25,897 nucleotides of DNA, taken from DATDRQ01 sp035291645 (GTDB lineage Bacteria > Chloroflexota > Anaerolineae > Anaerolineales > UBA4823). The position numbers and the translations under genes were made by a program. Below, piece by piece: positions 14,222 to 22,088 of the stretch (position 1 is the stretch's first letter; each line of letters starts with the position of its first letter). The notes beneath the pieces are model-generated. The model did no database searches and had not been told where the DNA came from. It worked only from the letters and a program-made list of their open reading frames with translations. Location: contig DATDRQ010000297.1 of assembly GCA_035291645.1 (NCBI GenBank), positions 1 through 25,897 on the forward strand. The letters run 5' to 3'.

Positions 14222-14882
14222 CGTCCATATCCAGTGCATCTAATTTGGCTGACAGATCCGCAGATACAAGTTCGATCGGCTGATCCCCATCGATCTCGGT
14301 CAGCAGACCTCGCTCCCGATAGTATTCGATCAACGGCCGGGTTTGCTCGATGTAAACGCTGATCCGGCGTTTGACCGTCTCAGCCTTGTCATCTTCACGC
14401 TGGTAAAGTTCAGAACCGTCGATGTCACAGCGACCAGGTACCTGTGGAGGGTTGTACTTCTCGTGGAAAACATGCCCTCCGGCCCGGCAGGTCCAACGCC
14501 CGGATAGACGCTCGACCAGGCTATCCTCAGGCACGTTAATATAGGGCACCAGAACCAGCTTGCCGTCCAGTCTGGCGAGCATTTCGTCCAACGCCAGCGC
14601 CTGGGGAGGTGTACGAGGGAAACCATCCAGGAGAGCACCACCTGCTGAATCCGGCCGAGAAAGGCGTTCCTGGATCATGGCTATGGTTAATTCATCCGGG
14701 ACCAGCTCCCCATTCTTGAGATATGCATCCGCCTGCTGGCCTAATTGGGTCTGGTTCTTCAGGTTCTCCCGAAAGATATCGCCGGAGGAAATATGCGGTA
14801 ACCCCAGGCGTTTTGCTGCGACTTTGGCCTGGGTGCCTTTCCCTGCTCCTGGTGGTCCGAGGAGGATGAAGTAGTTACGCAA
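14211..14882 (-). CDS. adk: Adenylate kinase
   Basis: Interconverts ATP plus AMP and two ADP. The 223-residue long form has the P-loop GPPGAGKGTQ (9-18), the AMP-binding DGFPR (86-90), and a LID from about 127 to 165. The LID carries C132, C152 and D155 at zinc-finger spacing, but the second ligand position (135) is Gly, not Cys, so the zinc site looks incomplete; His137 or His140 might substitute. Translation starts at TTG 14882, supported by AGGAG that overlaps the secY stop; no better start exists. Lies 11 nt after secY and overlaps map. Confidence 0.97.
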   Translation of the reverse strand: MRNYFILLGPPGAGKGTQAKVAAKRLGLPHISSGDIFRENLKNQTQLGQQADAYLKNGELVPDELTIAMIQERLSRPDSAGGALLDGFPRTPPQALALDEMLARLDGKLVLVPYINVPEDSLVERLSGRWTCRAGGHVFHEKYNPPQVPGRCDIDGSELYQREDDKAETVKRRISVYIEQTRPLIEYYRERGLLTEIDGDQPIELVSADLSAKLDALDMDDAG

Positions 14883-14893
14883 TCCAGATTCTC

Positions 14894-16231
14894 CTACCTG
14901 ATCAACAGGGTATCATCGTACCCATGCAGCTTGAGTTCCGCCTCGATATTGAAGAAGGTATCCCGAACGACTCCGACCACAATCAGAAGCCCAGCGGAAG
15001 AGACCAACAGCAATCCAGTGTTCTGACCAAAGGGGATCAGCAGTCCGATCAACCAGGGCAGGATCGCCACGATACCCAGGAAGAGCGCTCCCGGAAGCGT
15101 GATGCGCCTGAGCACGCGGGTCAGGTATTTCTGGGTGGGCGCACCGCGGCTAACCCCTGGGATCTGGGCGCCGACTTTCTTCAAGTTCTCGCCATAATTC
15201 TGCTGGGCGAAGAGCACATCCGTATAGAAAAAAGTAAAGGCGACGACCATGAGGAAATACATGACCCAGTAGATATTGCTGCTCCCGCCAAAGGCGTTCT
15301 GGGCAGAGGTAGCCAGGTTACTTATAAATGCGCTGGACGAACCAACGAAGAAGCTGGCGATGATCGCCGGAAAGGTGAGCAAGGACTGGGCGAAGATCAG
15401 CGGGATCATGCCAGCCATGTTCACGCGCAGAGGCAGGGTGCCCTTGACCGGCATCGACATGCGGTTGCCTACCCTACGCCCCGGGTACATGACCGGAACG
15501 TTGCGCTGTCCTTGCTGAACGAACACGATTGCGAAAATGGTCAGAGTTGTGAAGACCAATAGCAGCGCCAGGCCTACCCAGCGCGTCCTTTCGTCGGCGA
15601 AGATGCTTAACAACGTGTTCGGAATGCGCGAGATAATCCCGGCGAAGATGATCAGCGAAAGGCCTTGATTGCGGATTCCATACTCCGAGATCAGCTCGCC
15701 CAACCAGATGGCGAACATCGTACCTGCCGTCATACTCAGGATGATGGCAACCGAAGGCAGGAATGTGCCCGCCTGGAAGCCGAAGTTGTCGATCACCGGC
15801 ACCCCGGCGAACTGGTTGAACAGGTTGATCTGCCCGATCGCCTGCAGCGCAGCCATGGGCACGGCGAGGATGTATGTCCATTTCTCCATCCACTTCTGCC
15901 CCTGGCGCGGGTCCTCCTCCATGCGTCTCTGCAGTGCCGGGACGATGGGGACCAACAACTGCAGGATGATCTGGGCGGTTATGTACGGGTAGACGCCCAT
16001 GGCGAGCACGGAGAAATTAGCCACTGTGCCGCCTGAGAGCAGGTCTAGCAGGTTAACCAGCGTCCCACCCGCTCCGCCGCCTTGCATGATCTGCGCGATC
16101 ACCTCCCGGTTGGCCCCCGGGACCGGGATGTGCGCGCAAAACCGGTAGATGGACAGCAGCCCAATAGTCCACAGCAAACGCCGCCGGATATCTTGTGCTG
16201 TCCACAAGTAACGCCAGGCAGACCGCTTCAT
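14894..16231 (-). CDS. secY: Preprotein translocase subunit SecY
   Basis: Channel-forming core of the Sec translocon in the cytoplasmic membrane. The 445-residue product contains the expected ten hydrophobic segments, with family signatures RFCAHIPVPGAN after the first helix start, LLSGGTVANFSVLAMGVYPYITA (TM2 region), GIRNQGLSLIIFAGIISRIP and the cytosolic loop RRVGNRMSMPVKGTLPLRVNMAGMIPLIFA-type stretch. The C-terminus ends in LHGYDDTLLIR. ATG at 16231 has AAGGAG at good spacing, 10 nt after the rplO stop. spc-operon position between rplO and adk is canonical. Confidence 0.98.
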   Translation of the reverse strand: MKRSAWRYLWTAQDIRRRLLWTIGLLSIYRFCAHIPVPGANREVIAQIMQGGGAGGTLVNLLDLLSGGTVANFSVLAMGVYPYITAQIILQLLVPIVPALQRRMEEDPRQGQKWMEKWTYILAVPMAALQAIGQINLFNQFAGVPVIDNFGFQAGTFLPSVAIILSMTAGTMFAIWLGELISEYGIRNQGLSLIIFAGIISRIPNTLLSIFADERTRWVGLALLLVFTTLTIFAIVFVQQGQRNVPVMYPGRRVGNRMSMPVKGTLPLRVNMAGMIPLIFAQSLLTFPAIIASFFVGSSSAFISNLATSAQNAFGGSSNIYWVMYFLMVVAFTFFYTDVLFAQQNYGENLKKVGAQIPGVSRGAPTQKYLTRVLRRITLPGALFLGIVAILPWLIGLLIPFGQNTGLLLVSSAGLLIVVGVVRDTFFNIEAELKLHGYDDTLLIR

Positions 16232-16241
16232 GGTTGGCTCC

Positions 16242-16709
16242 TTATCCCGCTTCCACCAGCGGGATTACTTCCACACTGCCGCCCGCCGCCTCAACTTTCT
16301 CTTGGGCGCTCTTCGTAATGCGGTGGACCTTGAGGGTAAGCGAGACGCTTACCTCTCCGCGCCCCAAAATGACGACCGGGTTCTTGGGTTTGCGCAGGAG
16401 CCGGGCTTCAACGAGGGTTTCGGGGCTGACCAGGCTGCCGGCTTCGAAGCTGCCGAGCTGGTCCAGGTTTACCTCGTTGTATTCTATCCGGTTGAGGGGG
16501 GTGAACCCTTTACCACGGACGAATGGCAGCCTGCGGAAGAACGGCAGGTTGCCGCCCTGGTGATAGAGCCGAGTGCCGCCGCCGGTGCGAGCGCCCTGGC
16601 CCTTGGTGCCGCGTCCGGCCGTTTTACCCTGTCCGGCCGAGATACCGCGCCCGACACGTTTGCGGTCCTTCTTCGAGCCCTCGTTGGGTTTGAGATCGTG
16701 CAACTTCAT
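16242..16709 (-). CDS. rplO: 50S ribosomal protein L15 (uL15)
   Basis: Late-assembling large-subunit protein. The 155-residue product starts MKLHDLKPNEGSKKDRKRVG, with the Gly-rich GRGISAGQGKTAGRGTKGQGAR arm and a folded C-terminal half (VILGRGEVSVSLTLKVHRITKSAQEKVEAAGG) typical of L15. ATG overlaps the rpmD stop by 4 nt (ATGA), indicating coupled translation. Length fits the family. Confidence 0.98.
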   Translation of the reverse strand: MKLHDLKPNEGSKKDRKRVGRGISAGQGKTAGRGTKGQGARTGGGTRLYHQGGNLPFFRRLPFVRGKGFTPLNRIEYNEVNLDQLGSFEAGSLVSPETLVEARLLRKPKNPVVILGRGEVSVSLTLKVHRITKSAQEKVEAAGGSVEVIPLVEAG

Positions 16710-16978
16710 GCTTCGTTTTCCTCTACCCGGACCAGATGGCTGACCCGGGATATCATTCCACGCACCGTCGGTCCATCCACGTGCACCACGGTTTGGTTAA
16801 GCCGGCGCAATCCCAGCGCCCGGACCGTCCTTTTTTGGCGCTCCGGAAAGCCGATCGGGCTTCTCACCAGGGTTACTTGAAGGGTTTTCTCGGGAGCAGG
16901 CTGTTCTTTTTTCTTTCTTGATACGACGGTCTCTGTATCCTTACGCGAGGTTTGGAGACCTTGCCCAGACTTAGTCAT
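16706..16978 (-). CDS. rpmD: 50S ribosomal protein L30 (uL30) with N-terminal extension
   Basis: Large-subunit protein. The L30 core is residues 33-90 (LQVTLVRSPIGFPERQKRTV, ALGLRRLNQTVVHVDGPTVRGMI). Bacterial L30 is normally about 60 residues; this one has some 32 extra, charged, low-complexity residues in front (SRKKKEQPAPEK). The ATG at 16978 overlaps the rpsE stop by 8 nt (ATGACTAA), which argues that this long start is used. A GTG at residue 19 (VSRKKK) would give a shorter form. Whether the extension is translated cannot be settled by sequence alone. Confidence 0.93.
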   Translation of the reverse strand: MTKSGQGLQTSRKDTETVVSRKKKEQPAPEKTLQVTLVRSPIGFPERQKRTVRALGLRRLNQTVVHVDGPTVRGMISRVSHLVRVEENEA

Positions 16979-17504
16979 GCTGCTTCCTCCGTTCCCAGAA
17001 TGGCATCAATTCCTTGGCGGACTTACCGCGCAGCGCCGCCATATCTTGGGGCGACTTGAGCTGGCCGAGTGCGTCCATCGTGGCATACACCACGTTTAAG
17101 ACGTTATTGCTACCCAACGATTTGGTCAGAATATCCGAGACGCCTGCCGCCTCCAGGACAGCGCGCACACCGCCAGCGGCGATGACACCGGTGCCTGGTG
17201 AAGCCGGTTTCAGGAGCACCCTGGCCCCTGCCACCCGGCCGATGACTTCGTGGGGGATCGTTGAACCGAACACCGCCACCCGGTGCATATCCCGGCGAGC
17301 GCGCTCGGAGGCTTTCCGCATGGCGTCTGGTACAGAATTCGCTTTGCCAATGCCCACGCCTACAGTCCCGCGGTTATCACCTACCACAACTGCCACACGG
17401 AAAGAAAACCGGCGGCCGCCTTTGACGACTTTCGCAACCCTGGCGATCTCAATCACCCGTTCGTCGTATTCGTTTTCAAACTCTGGAGGTTTGTAATCTC
17501 CCAT
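16971..17504 (-). CDS. rpsE: 30S ribosomal protein S5 (uS5)
   Basis: Small-subunit protein important for decoding fidelity. From ATG 17504 it has 177 residues beginning MGDYKPPEFENEYDERVIEI, then the double-stranded-RNA-binding-like S5 domain (VVKGGRRFSFRVAVVVGD) and C-terminal domain (GSTIPHEVIGRVAGARVLLKPA, GTGVIAAGGVRAVLEAAGV). AGGAG lies six bases before this ATG; another ATG is the preceding codon, and the open frame upstream to 17558 overlaps rplR and does not look like S5. rpmD overlaps its stop. Confidence 0.97.
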   Translation of the reverse strand: MGDYKPPEFENEYDERVIEIARVAKVVKGGRRFSFRVAVVVGDNRGTVGVGIGKANSVPDAMRKASERARRDMHRVAVFGSTIPHEVIGRVAGARVLLKPASPGTGVIAAGGVRAVLEAAGVSDILTKSLGSNNVLNVVYATMDALGQLKSPQDMAALRGKSAKELMPFWERRKQHD

Positions 17505-17526
17505 CATCTTCTCCTGGTCACGACTC

Positions 17527-17895
17527 TTAGAAATCCAGGCCGCCGGCCCGGGCTCCATCTGCCAGCGCTTTCACCCGACCTATGTAGCGGTAGCCACCTC
17601 GATCGAACACCACTTGCTGGATTCCAGCGGTTTTTGCACGCTTAGCCAGCGCCTCGCCTACCATGCGGGCCTGTTCGGTCTTTGTTTTGCCTCCCACCTT
17701 TGCCCGTAGTTCGTGATCGACGCTCGAAGCAGAAACCAGCGTACGGCCGGCTTCGTCGTCAATCACCTGAGCGTAGATCTCTGCCGAGCTGCGATAGACA
17801 TTCAGGCGAGGCCGTGCCGGAGTACCCTGTAAGTTCTTGCGAACCCGGGCATGCCGTTGAATGCGCGCCGCGGAACGAGAATGATTCTTTCTCAT
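17527..17895 (-). CDS. rplR: 50S ribosomal protein L18 (uL18)
   Basis: Binds 5S rRNA and carries it into the large subunit. The 122-residue product has a basic N-terminus (MRKNHSRSAARIQRHARVRK), TPARPRLNVYRSSAEIYAQVIDD and the C-terminal VVFDRGGYRYIGRVKALADGARAGGLDF signature. ATG at 17895 is 3 nt after the rplF stop; rpsE follows with a 22-nt gap. Canonical spc order rplF-rplR-rpsE. Confidence 0.98.
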   Translation of the reverse strand: MRKNHSRSAARIQRHARVRKNLQGTPARPRLNVYRSSAEIYAQVIDDEAGRTLVSASSVDHELRAKVGGKTKTEQARMVGEALAKRAKTAGIQQVVFDRGGYRYIGRVKALADGARAGGLDF

Positions 17896-17898
17896 AAG

Positions 17899-18441
17899 CT
17901 ACACCTTACCCGTCTTACCGGCCTTGCGGCGAATAATTTCATCCAGGTACTTAATCCCTTTACCCTTGTAAGGTTCAGGCGGGCGAATCTTGCGGATATC
18001 TGCCGCGACCTGACCGACTTGCTCCTTATCGAAGCCCGCGATCTTGATTTGGCGAGTGCGAGGATCGACCTCGAAAGAGATCCCTTCCGGAGGTTCAACT
18101 TTAACGGGATGCGAGTAGCCAACATATAACATCAGGTTGCTACCCGACATCTCGGCACGGTAGCCTACCCCATTGACCTCTAATACTTTGTCAAATCCCG
18201 TGCTGACGCCAACCACCATATTATTAATCAACGCGCGTGTCATCCCGTGCATGGCACGGTTTGTGCGCTCATCTGAATCCCGCTGGACTGTGATCACTCC
18301 ATCATCCATGGAGACCTGGACGCCTTGTGGAAAGGTGCGTTCCAACTCTCCCTTGGGACCCTTGACGCGCACGTTCAAGCCCTTAATCTCGACGTCGACC
18401 CCCGCAGGGATTGTGACAGGCATTCGTCCAATTCGTGACAC
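17899..18441 (-). CDS. rplF: 50S ribosomal protein L6 (uL6)
   Basis: Large-subunit protein near the factor-binding region. The 180-residue product has the two repeated L6 folds: N-terminal MSRIGRMPVTIPAGVDVEIK and GPKGELERTFP, and the C-terminal signature EPYKGKGIKYLDEIIRRKAGK. Translation starts at GTG 18441, with GGAGG at proper spacing; an ATG alternative is not available at the N-terminus. Follows rpsH by 12 nt. Confidence 0.98.
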   Translation of the reverse strand: MSRIGRMPVTIPAGVDVEIKGLNVRVKGPKGELERTFPQGVQVSMDDGVITVQRDSDERTNRAMHGMTRALINNMVVGVSTGFDKVLEVNGVGYRAEMSGSNLMLYVGYSHPVKVEPPEGISFEVDPRTRQIKIAGFDKEQVGQVAADIRKIRPPEPYKGKGIKYLDEIIRRKAGKTGKV

Positions 18442-18453
18442 TTTGCCTACCTC

Positions 18454-18867
18454 CTACCAGACCTTACACAAGATTTCTCCGCCCACACCCAGCTGGCGTG
18501 CGCGTTGCCCGGTCATCACCCCCTTTGGGGTGGAAAGGATCGCAACGCCCATTCCAGACAGGACCCAGGGGATATCCTGCTTACCGGTGTACACTCGGCG
18601 GCCCGGCCGGCTAACTCGTTCGAGACCGGTGATCACCGGGCGTCTTTGCCGGCGTTCGCCTACGTACTTCAGGCGGATACGTAAGATTTTGTACCCAACG
18701 CTCGGGTCATCCGCCACTTCGTAACTGTTGATAAAGCCCTCTTCCTTCAAAATCTTGGCGATCGACGCCTTGAGATTTGAGCTGGGCATCGCCACGCTTG
18801 GATGGCCCGCCATCATACCGTTCCGGATGCGGGTCAGCATATCGGCAATTGGATCAGTAACGCTCAT
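18454..18867 (-). CDS. rpsH: 30S ribosomal protein S8 (uS8)
   Basis: Central-domain 16S rRNA binder and, in enterobacteria, the repressor of the spc operon. From ATG 18867 it has 137 residues starting MSVTDPIADMLTRIRNGMMAG and containing SSNLKASIAKILKEEGFI, RVSRPGRRVYTGK and GMGVAILSTPKGVMTGQRARQLGVGGEIL. The frame is open upstream to 18957, but GGAGG precedes 18867 and the S8 consensus begins there; the longer version would run into rpsN. Confidence 0.98.
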   Translation of the reverse strand: MSVTDPIADMLTRIRNGMMAGHPSVAMPSSNLKASIAKILKEEGFINSYEVADDPSVGYKILRIRLKYVGERRQRRPVITGLERVSRPGRRVYTGKQDIPWVLSGMGVAILSTPKGVMTGQRARQLGVGGEILCKVW

Positions 18868-18887
18868 ACGTATATTCCTCCGCCCAT

Positions 18888-19070
18888 CTACCAGGAAGAT
18901 TTCGCCACTCCGGGAATCTTGCCTTCCAGGGCAAGTTCGCGGAAGCAGATGCGGCACAGTCCAAAGCGGCGCATAAAACCGCGCGGGCGACCACAGAGCT
19001 TACATCGGTTGCGCACGCGCAATGGGTACTTTCGCCGTTGTTCACGAATGATCATGGACTTCTTTGCCAT
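18888..19070 (-). CDS. rpsN: 30S ribosomal protein S14, zinc type (uS14, type Z)
   Basis: Head protein needed for late small-subunit assembly. The 60-residue short form has C23, C26, C39 and C42 (CKLC ... CRIC), a complete zinc site, and the ending REIALEG-like RELALEGKIPGVAKSSW. The long zinc-free form has about 100 residues, so this is clearly the short zinc type. ATG at 19070 is 3 nt after the rplE stop. The genome may carry a zinc-free paralogue elsewhere; it is not in this window. Confidence 0.98.
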   Translation of the reverse strand: MAKKSMIIREQRRKYPLRVRNRCKLCGRPRGFMRRFGLCRICFRELALEGKIPGVAKSSW

Positions 19071-19073
19071 CGA

Positions 19074-19622
19074 TTAACCTTCCTTCCTAAAAGGCATTCC
19101 GACCATCGTCAACAGCCGGCGACCGGCTTCGTCTGTTCGGGCTGATGTGACGATGGATATTTCAAGTCCTCGAAGTTTATCGATTTTATCGTAGTCGATC
19201 TCCGGAAAAACCAGCTGCTCACGTAAGCCTAGAGTGTAATTCCCGCGCCCGTCAAAGGCATTGGGTGAAATCCCGCGGAAGTCACGCACGCGTGGCAGGG
19301 CAATATTGACCAGGCGGTCGAGAAAGGACCACATCCTTTCGCCCCGCAGGGTTACCTTGACACCGATCGCCCTCCCCTCGCGCAGCTTGAAGTTGGCAAT
19401 GCTCTTCCTGGCTTTTGTAATGATCGGTTTTTGACCCGTGATTCTGGTCAAATCAGCCACAGCAGCGTCGAGTGCTTTGGCGTTATCCATGGCTTCCCCA
19501 ACGCCAATATTGACGACTACCTTCTGAATGCGCGGGACTTCCATGACATTGTCCAGATCCAGGGACTGCATCAGGGCCGGTACAATTTCTTCCTGATAGT
19601 GTTCTTTCAATTGATGCGCCAT
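19074..19622 (-). CDS. rplE: 50S ribosomal protein L5 (uL5)
   Basis: Binds 5S rRNA and forms the central protuberance; contacts P-site tRNA. From ATG 19622 it has 182 residues beginning MAHQLKEHYQEEIVPALMQS, with VPRIQKVVVNIGVGEA, GQKPIITKARKSIANFKLREG, the GVKVTLRG turn, RDFRGISPNAFDGRGNYTLGL and a C-terminal TSARTDEAGRRLL. The open frame extends to 19676 and overlaps the rplX end, but L5 starts at the internal ATG and GAGAAGA lies before it. Confidence 0.98.
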   Translation of the reverse strand: MAHQLKEHYQEEIVPALMQSLDLDNVMEVPRIQKVVVNIGVGEAMDNAKALDAAVADLTRITGQKPIITKARKSIANFKLREGRAIGVKVTLRGERMWSFLDRLVNIALPRVRDFRGISPNAFDGRGNYTLGLREQLVFPEIDYDKIDKLRGLEISIVTSARTDEAGRRLLTMVGMPFRKEG

Positions 19623-19645
19623 GTTCTCTTCTCCTGGTACCCGTC

Positions 19646-19975
19646 TCAGTCGAGCAAATTCCCGCAGTTCTTGCACACCCGGCGGGACTGCCCGTCCTCG
19701 CGCTGCAGCCCAACTCGCGAGGGCTCATCGCATTTTGGGCAGACAAGCATGACGTTCGAAAGATGAACCGGCGCTTCGAACTCGATAATTCCCGGCGACA
19801 ACGACCGTCCTTGGGTCTGTACCTGGCGTTGGTGCTTCTTGCGCATATTGACGCCCTGCACGACGACGCGTTGTTCCTTCGGCAAAACCCGGATGACCTC
19901 TCCGCGCTTGCCCTTGTCCTTCTCTTTCCCGCTGATAACCTCGACGGTATCGCCTTTTTTAATCTTTACTTTCAC
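19646..19975 (-). CDS. rplX: 50S ribosomal protein L24 (uL24) with C-terminal zinc ribbon
   Basis: Assembly-initiating large-subunit protein close to the exit tunnel. The 109-residue product has the KOW domain (KIKKGDTVEVISGKEKDKGKRG, residues 4-25) and GIIEFEAPVHLSNVMLVCPKC. The C-terminal tail carries C79, C82, C101 and C104 in two CxxC knuckles, a probable zinc ribbon. E. coli L24 lacks such a ribbon; it is seen in several non-proteobacterial lineages. GTG start at 19975 with GGGAG upstream. Confidence 0.97.
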   Translation of the reverse strand: MKVKIKKGDTVEVISGKEKDKGKRGEVIRVLPKEQRVVVQGVNMRKKHQRQVQTQGRSLSPGIIEFEAPVHLSNVMLVCPKCDEPSRVGLQREDGQSRRVCKNCGNLLD

Positions 19976-20001
19976 AGAACTCGCTCCCTGTTTCGCCGCC
20001 G

Positions 20002-20373
20002 CTATAGAACTTCGGGGGCCAGCGAAACAATCTTCATAAATCCTTTTTCACGTAGTTCTCGCGCCACAGGTCCAAAGATGCGGGTTCCTTTCGGGTTCTG
20101 TCCATCTAAGTCGAGGATGACGGCCGCGTTATCATCAAAACGGATGTAAGAGCCATCCTCCCGGCGCCATTCTTTGGCGCAGCGCACGATGACCGCCTTG
20201 ACGATCTCGCTCTTCTTGATCGAACCCTGAGGTGAAGCCGTCTTCACCGTCGCCACGACGACGTCGCCAACACTGCCGTACCTACGGCGAGAACCACCCA
20301 TCACGTGGATCACCAACAATTCCCGGGCGCCAGTATTATCCGCGACCCTTAAGCGGCTCTCCTGCTGGATCAT
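20002..20373 (-). CDS. rplN: 50S ribosomal protein L14 (uL14)
   Basis: Large-subunit interface protein forming an intersubunit bridge and the docking site for RsfS. The 123-residue product opens MIQQESRLRVADNTGARELLVIHV, then the family signatures GDVVVATVKTASP, KAVIVRCAKEWRREDGSYIRFDDNA-like segment, and GTRIFGPVARELREKGFMKIVSLAPEVL. It overlaps the rpsQ stop by 4 nt (ATGA). Length is exactly as expected. Confidence 0.98.
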   Translation of the reverse strand: MIQQESRLRVADNTGARELLVIHVMGGSRRRYGSVGDVVVATVKTASPQGSIKKSEIVKAVIVRCAKEWRREDGSYIRFDDNAAVILDLDGQNPKGTRIFGPVARELREKGFMKIVSLAPEVL

Positions 20374-20651
20374 ACCTGCGTCTCCCCTTCGGGTTCATCC
20401 GCGCCGATCTCGCGCCGTAGAATCTCTTCCACGACCCAGCGTTTGGTCTTCGATAGGGGACGGCTCTCGACGATCCGTACCCGATCGCCGATCTGGCAGC
20501 CGATCACGTCGTGGGCCATGACCCGCTTGCGGCTATGCACGACCTTTTTATATAGTTCGTGCCGATAGGTGCGCGTGATCTCGACGACCACTGTTTTATC
20601 CATATTATTGCTGGTGACGACACCAGTAATCCGACGGCGATTGTTCATCAT
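20370..20651 (-). CDS. rpsQ: 30S ribosomal protein S17 (uS17)
   Basis: Primary 16S rRNA 5'-domain binder. The 93-residue product contains RRRITGVVTSNNMDKTVVVE, the core YRHELYKKVVHSRKRVMAHD, and GDRVRIVESRPLSKTKRWVV. The C-terminus has a short acidic extension (EIGADEPEGE) past the usual end. ATG at 20651 overlaps the rpmC stop, and a second ATG follows immediately; both give a sensible protein. Confidence 0.98.
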   Translation of the reverse strand: MMNNRRRITGVVTSNNMDKTVVVEITRTYRHELYKKVVHSRKRVMAHDVIGCQIGDRVRIVESRPLSKTKRWVVEEILRREIGADEPEGETQV

Positions 20652-20857
20652 TTCCCTTCTTTCTCGGTCGCCCGCGCGCGCTCGTGTAGGAGGGTCGACA
20701 GCCGGGCGATCATGCGGCGAGTGTGCCGCAGACGGGTGTAATCGGTCAGTTCGCCCGTCGCCAGCTGGAAACGCAAGTTCATCAATTCCTCGCGCGCATC
20801 TCTCCTGCGAGAGATTAATTCATCGGTGGACAGATCGCGCAGCTCTGAAGTACTCAT
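20648..20857 (-). CDS. rpmC: 50S ribosomal protein L29 (uL29)
   Basis: Small helical protein at the tunnel exit, a binding site for trigger factor and SRP. From ATG 20857 it has 69 residues: MSTSELRDLSTDELISRRRD, EELMNLRFQLATGELTDYTRLRH-type signature, and RRMIARLSTLLHER. The open frame extends to 21010 but overlaps rplP and is nonsense upstream; the chosen ATG overlaps the rplP stop by 4 nt, fitting the coupling seen through the operon. Confidence 0.97.
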   Translation of the reverse strand: MSTSELRDLSTDELISRRRDAREELMNLRFQLATGELTDYTRLRHTRRMIARLSTLLHERARATEKEGK

Positions 20858-21285
20858 CCTTCTTCTCCTATCACGCCGTAACGGGAGACGAACTTGGTCT
20901 TGATCGCCAGCTTGTGACTGGCCAAACGCAGCGCTTCCTTGGCGGTTTCCTCGGGCAAGCCGCCACCGATCTCGAACATCACTCGCCCAGGTTTGACCAC
21001 TGCCACCCAAAACTCGACATTCCCTTTGCCTTTGCCCATGCGGGTTTCGGCTGGTTTCTGGGTCACAGGTTTATCCGGGAAAATCCGGATCCACACTTTG
21101 CCGCGGCGCTTCAAGGCGTGTACGATGGCGCGGCGGGCGGCTTCGATCTGGCGGGCAGTCACCCAACCGGGTTCTAACGCCTGGAGACCGAAATCCCCGA
21201 AGTGTACCTCGGCGCCCCGTTGGGCTGTTCCTTTCATCCGACCGCGCATTTGCTTGCGGTATTTAACTCGTTTTGGCATCAACAT
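20854..21285 (-). CDS. rplP: 50S ribosomal protein L16 (uL16)
   Basis: Organises the A-site region of the large subunit. The 143-residue product contains PKRVKYRKQMRGRMKGTAQR, GDFGLQALEPGWVTARQIEAAR, GKVWIRIFPDKPVTQKPAETRMGKGKG-type stretch and VKPGRVMFEIGG, all standard. There are two start candidates: ATG at 21285 (MLMPKR) and ATG at 21279 (MPKR); the second gives the usual N-terminus. A 69-nt gap with nothing recognised separates it from rpsC. Confidence 0.98.
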   Translation of the reverse strand: MLMPKRVKYRKQMRGRMKGTAQRGAEVHFGDFGLQALEPGWVTARQIEAARRAIVHALKRRGKVWIRIFPDKPVTQKPAETRMGKGKGNVEFWVAVVKPGRVMFEIGGGLPEETAKEALRLASHKLAIKTKFVSRYGVIGEEG

Positions 21286-21354
21286 AACGACAACCTCACT
21301 GATAGCATCTACCTGTGGGGACCCGACCTTTGATCTGATCCCGGACCAGGCAGA

Positions 21355-22032
21355 CTACTCGCTTACGTAAACACCCTCGGTCGACTCGACCTTTTCTTCA
21401 ATCTCAGGAAGCACGATGCCCTTATAGATCCACACCTTAACTCCGATCCGTCCGTAAGTCGTCAGAGCTTCAGCCTTGGAGAAGTCTATGTCCGCACGCA
21501 GGGTCTGGCGTGGGACGCGCCCTTCCCGCATATTTACGGTGCGGGCCATCTCTGCACCGCTCAACCTGCCGGAGACTTCGATGCGCACTCCCTGGGCCCC
21601 TTGGCGCATGGCCTGCTGGATAGCCCGCTTCATCGCCCGCTGGTAGCTGATGCGCCGTTCCAGCTGCTCCGCAATGTTCTTGGCTACCAGGTATGCGTCC
21701 AGATCCGGGGATTTGATTTCCTTGATGTCCAGGTCGATCTTCTTCCCGATCAGCGTTTCCAGGCTGGTGCGGACTTTCTTAACGTTCTCACCTTTGCGCC
21801 CGATCAGGATGCCAGGCTTGGCTGTGTGGACAGAGATTTTTACTTTACCCGGAAACCGCTCTATCTCCACGCGGGATACCCCAGCCTTTTCGACCTCCTG
21901 GCGGATCAGCTGCCGTATTTCTATATCCTGGTGCAGCTGGTTTACATAGTTTTCCCCCTCCGCATACCAGCGTCCATCCCAGGTTTTGTTAATCTTGAGG
22001 CGAAAACCGGTTGGATGTACTTTACGTCCCAT
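21355..22032 (-). CDS. rpsC: 30S ribosomal protein S3 (uS3)
   Basis: Head protein at the mRNA entry, with helicase-like activity together with S4 and S5. The 225-residue product opens MGRKVHPTGFRLKINKTWDG, followed by a type II KH domain (GILIGRKGENVKKVRTSLE, about 75-95) and the C-terminal signature GVRIEVSGRLSGAEMARTV and DIDFSKAEALTTYGRIGVKVWIYKG. ATG at 22032 has AAAGGAG upstream. Lies 56 nt after rplV. Confidence 0.98.
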   Translation of the reverse strand: MGRKVHPTGFRLKINKTWDGRWYAEGENYVNQLHQDIEIRQLIRQEVEKAGVSRVEIERFPGKVKISVHTAKPGILIGRKGENVKKVRTSLETLIGKKIDLDIKEIKSPDLDAYLVAKNIAEQLERRISYQRAMKRAIQQAMRQGAQGVRIEVSGRLSGAEMARTVNMREGRVPRQTLRADIDFSKAEALTTYGRIGVKVWIYKGIVLPEIEEKVESTEGVYVSE

Positions 22033-22088
22033 AATATCTCCTTTGGAAAAGTCCGCCTGAGGCCGACCTGATCCCGTGATCCTTATCT

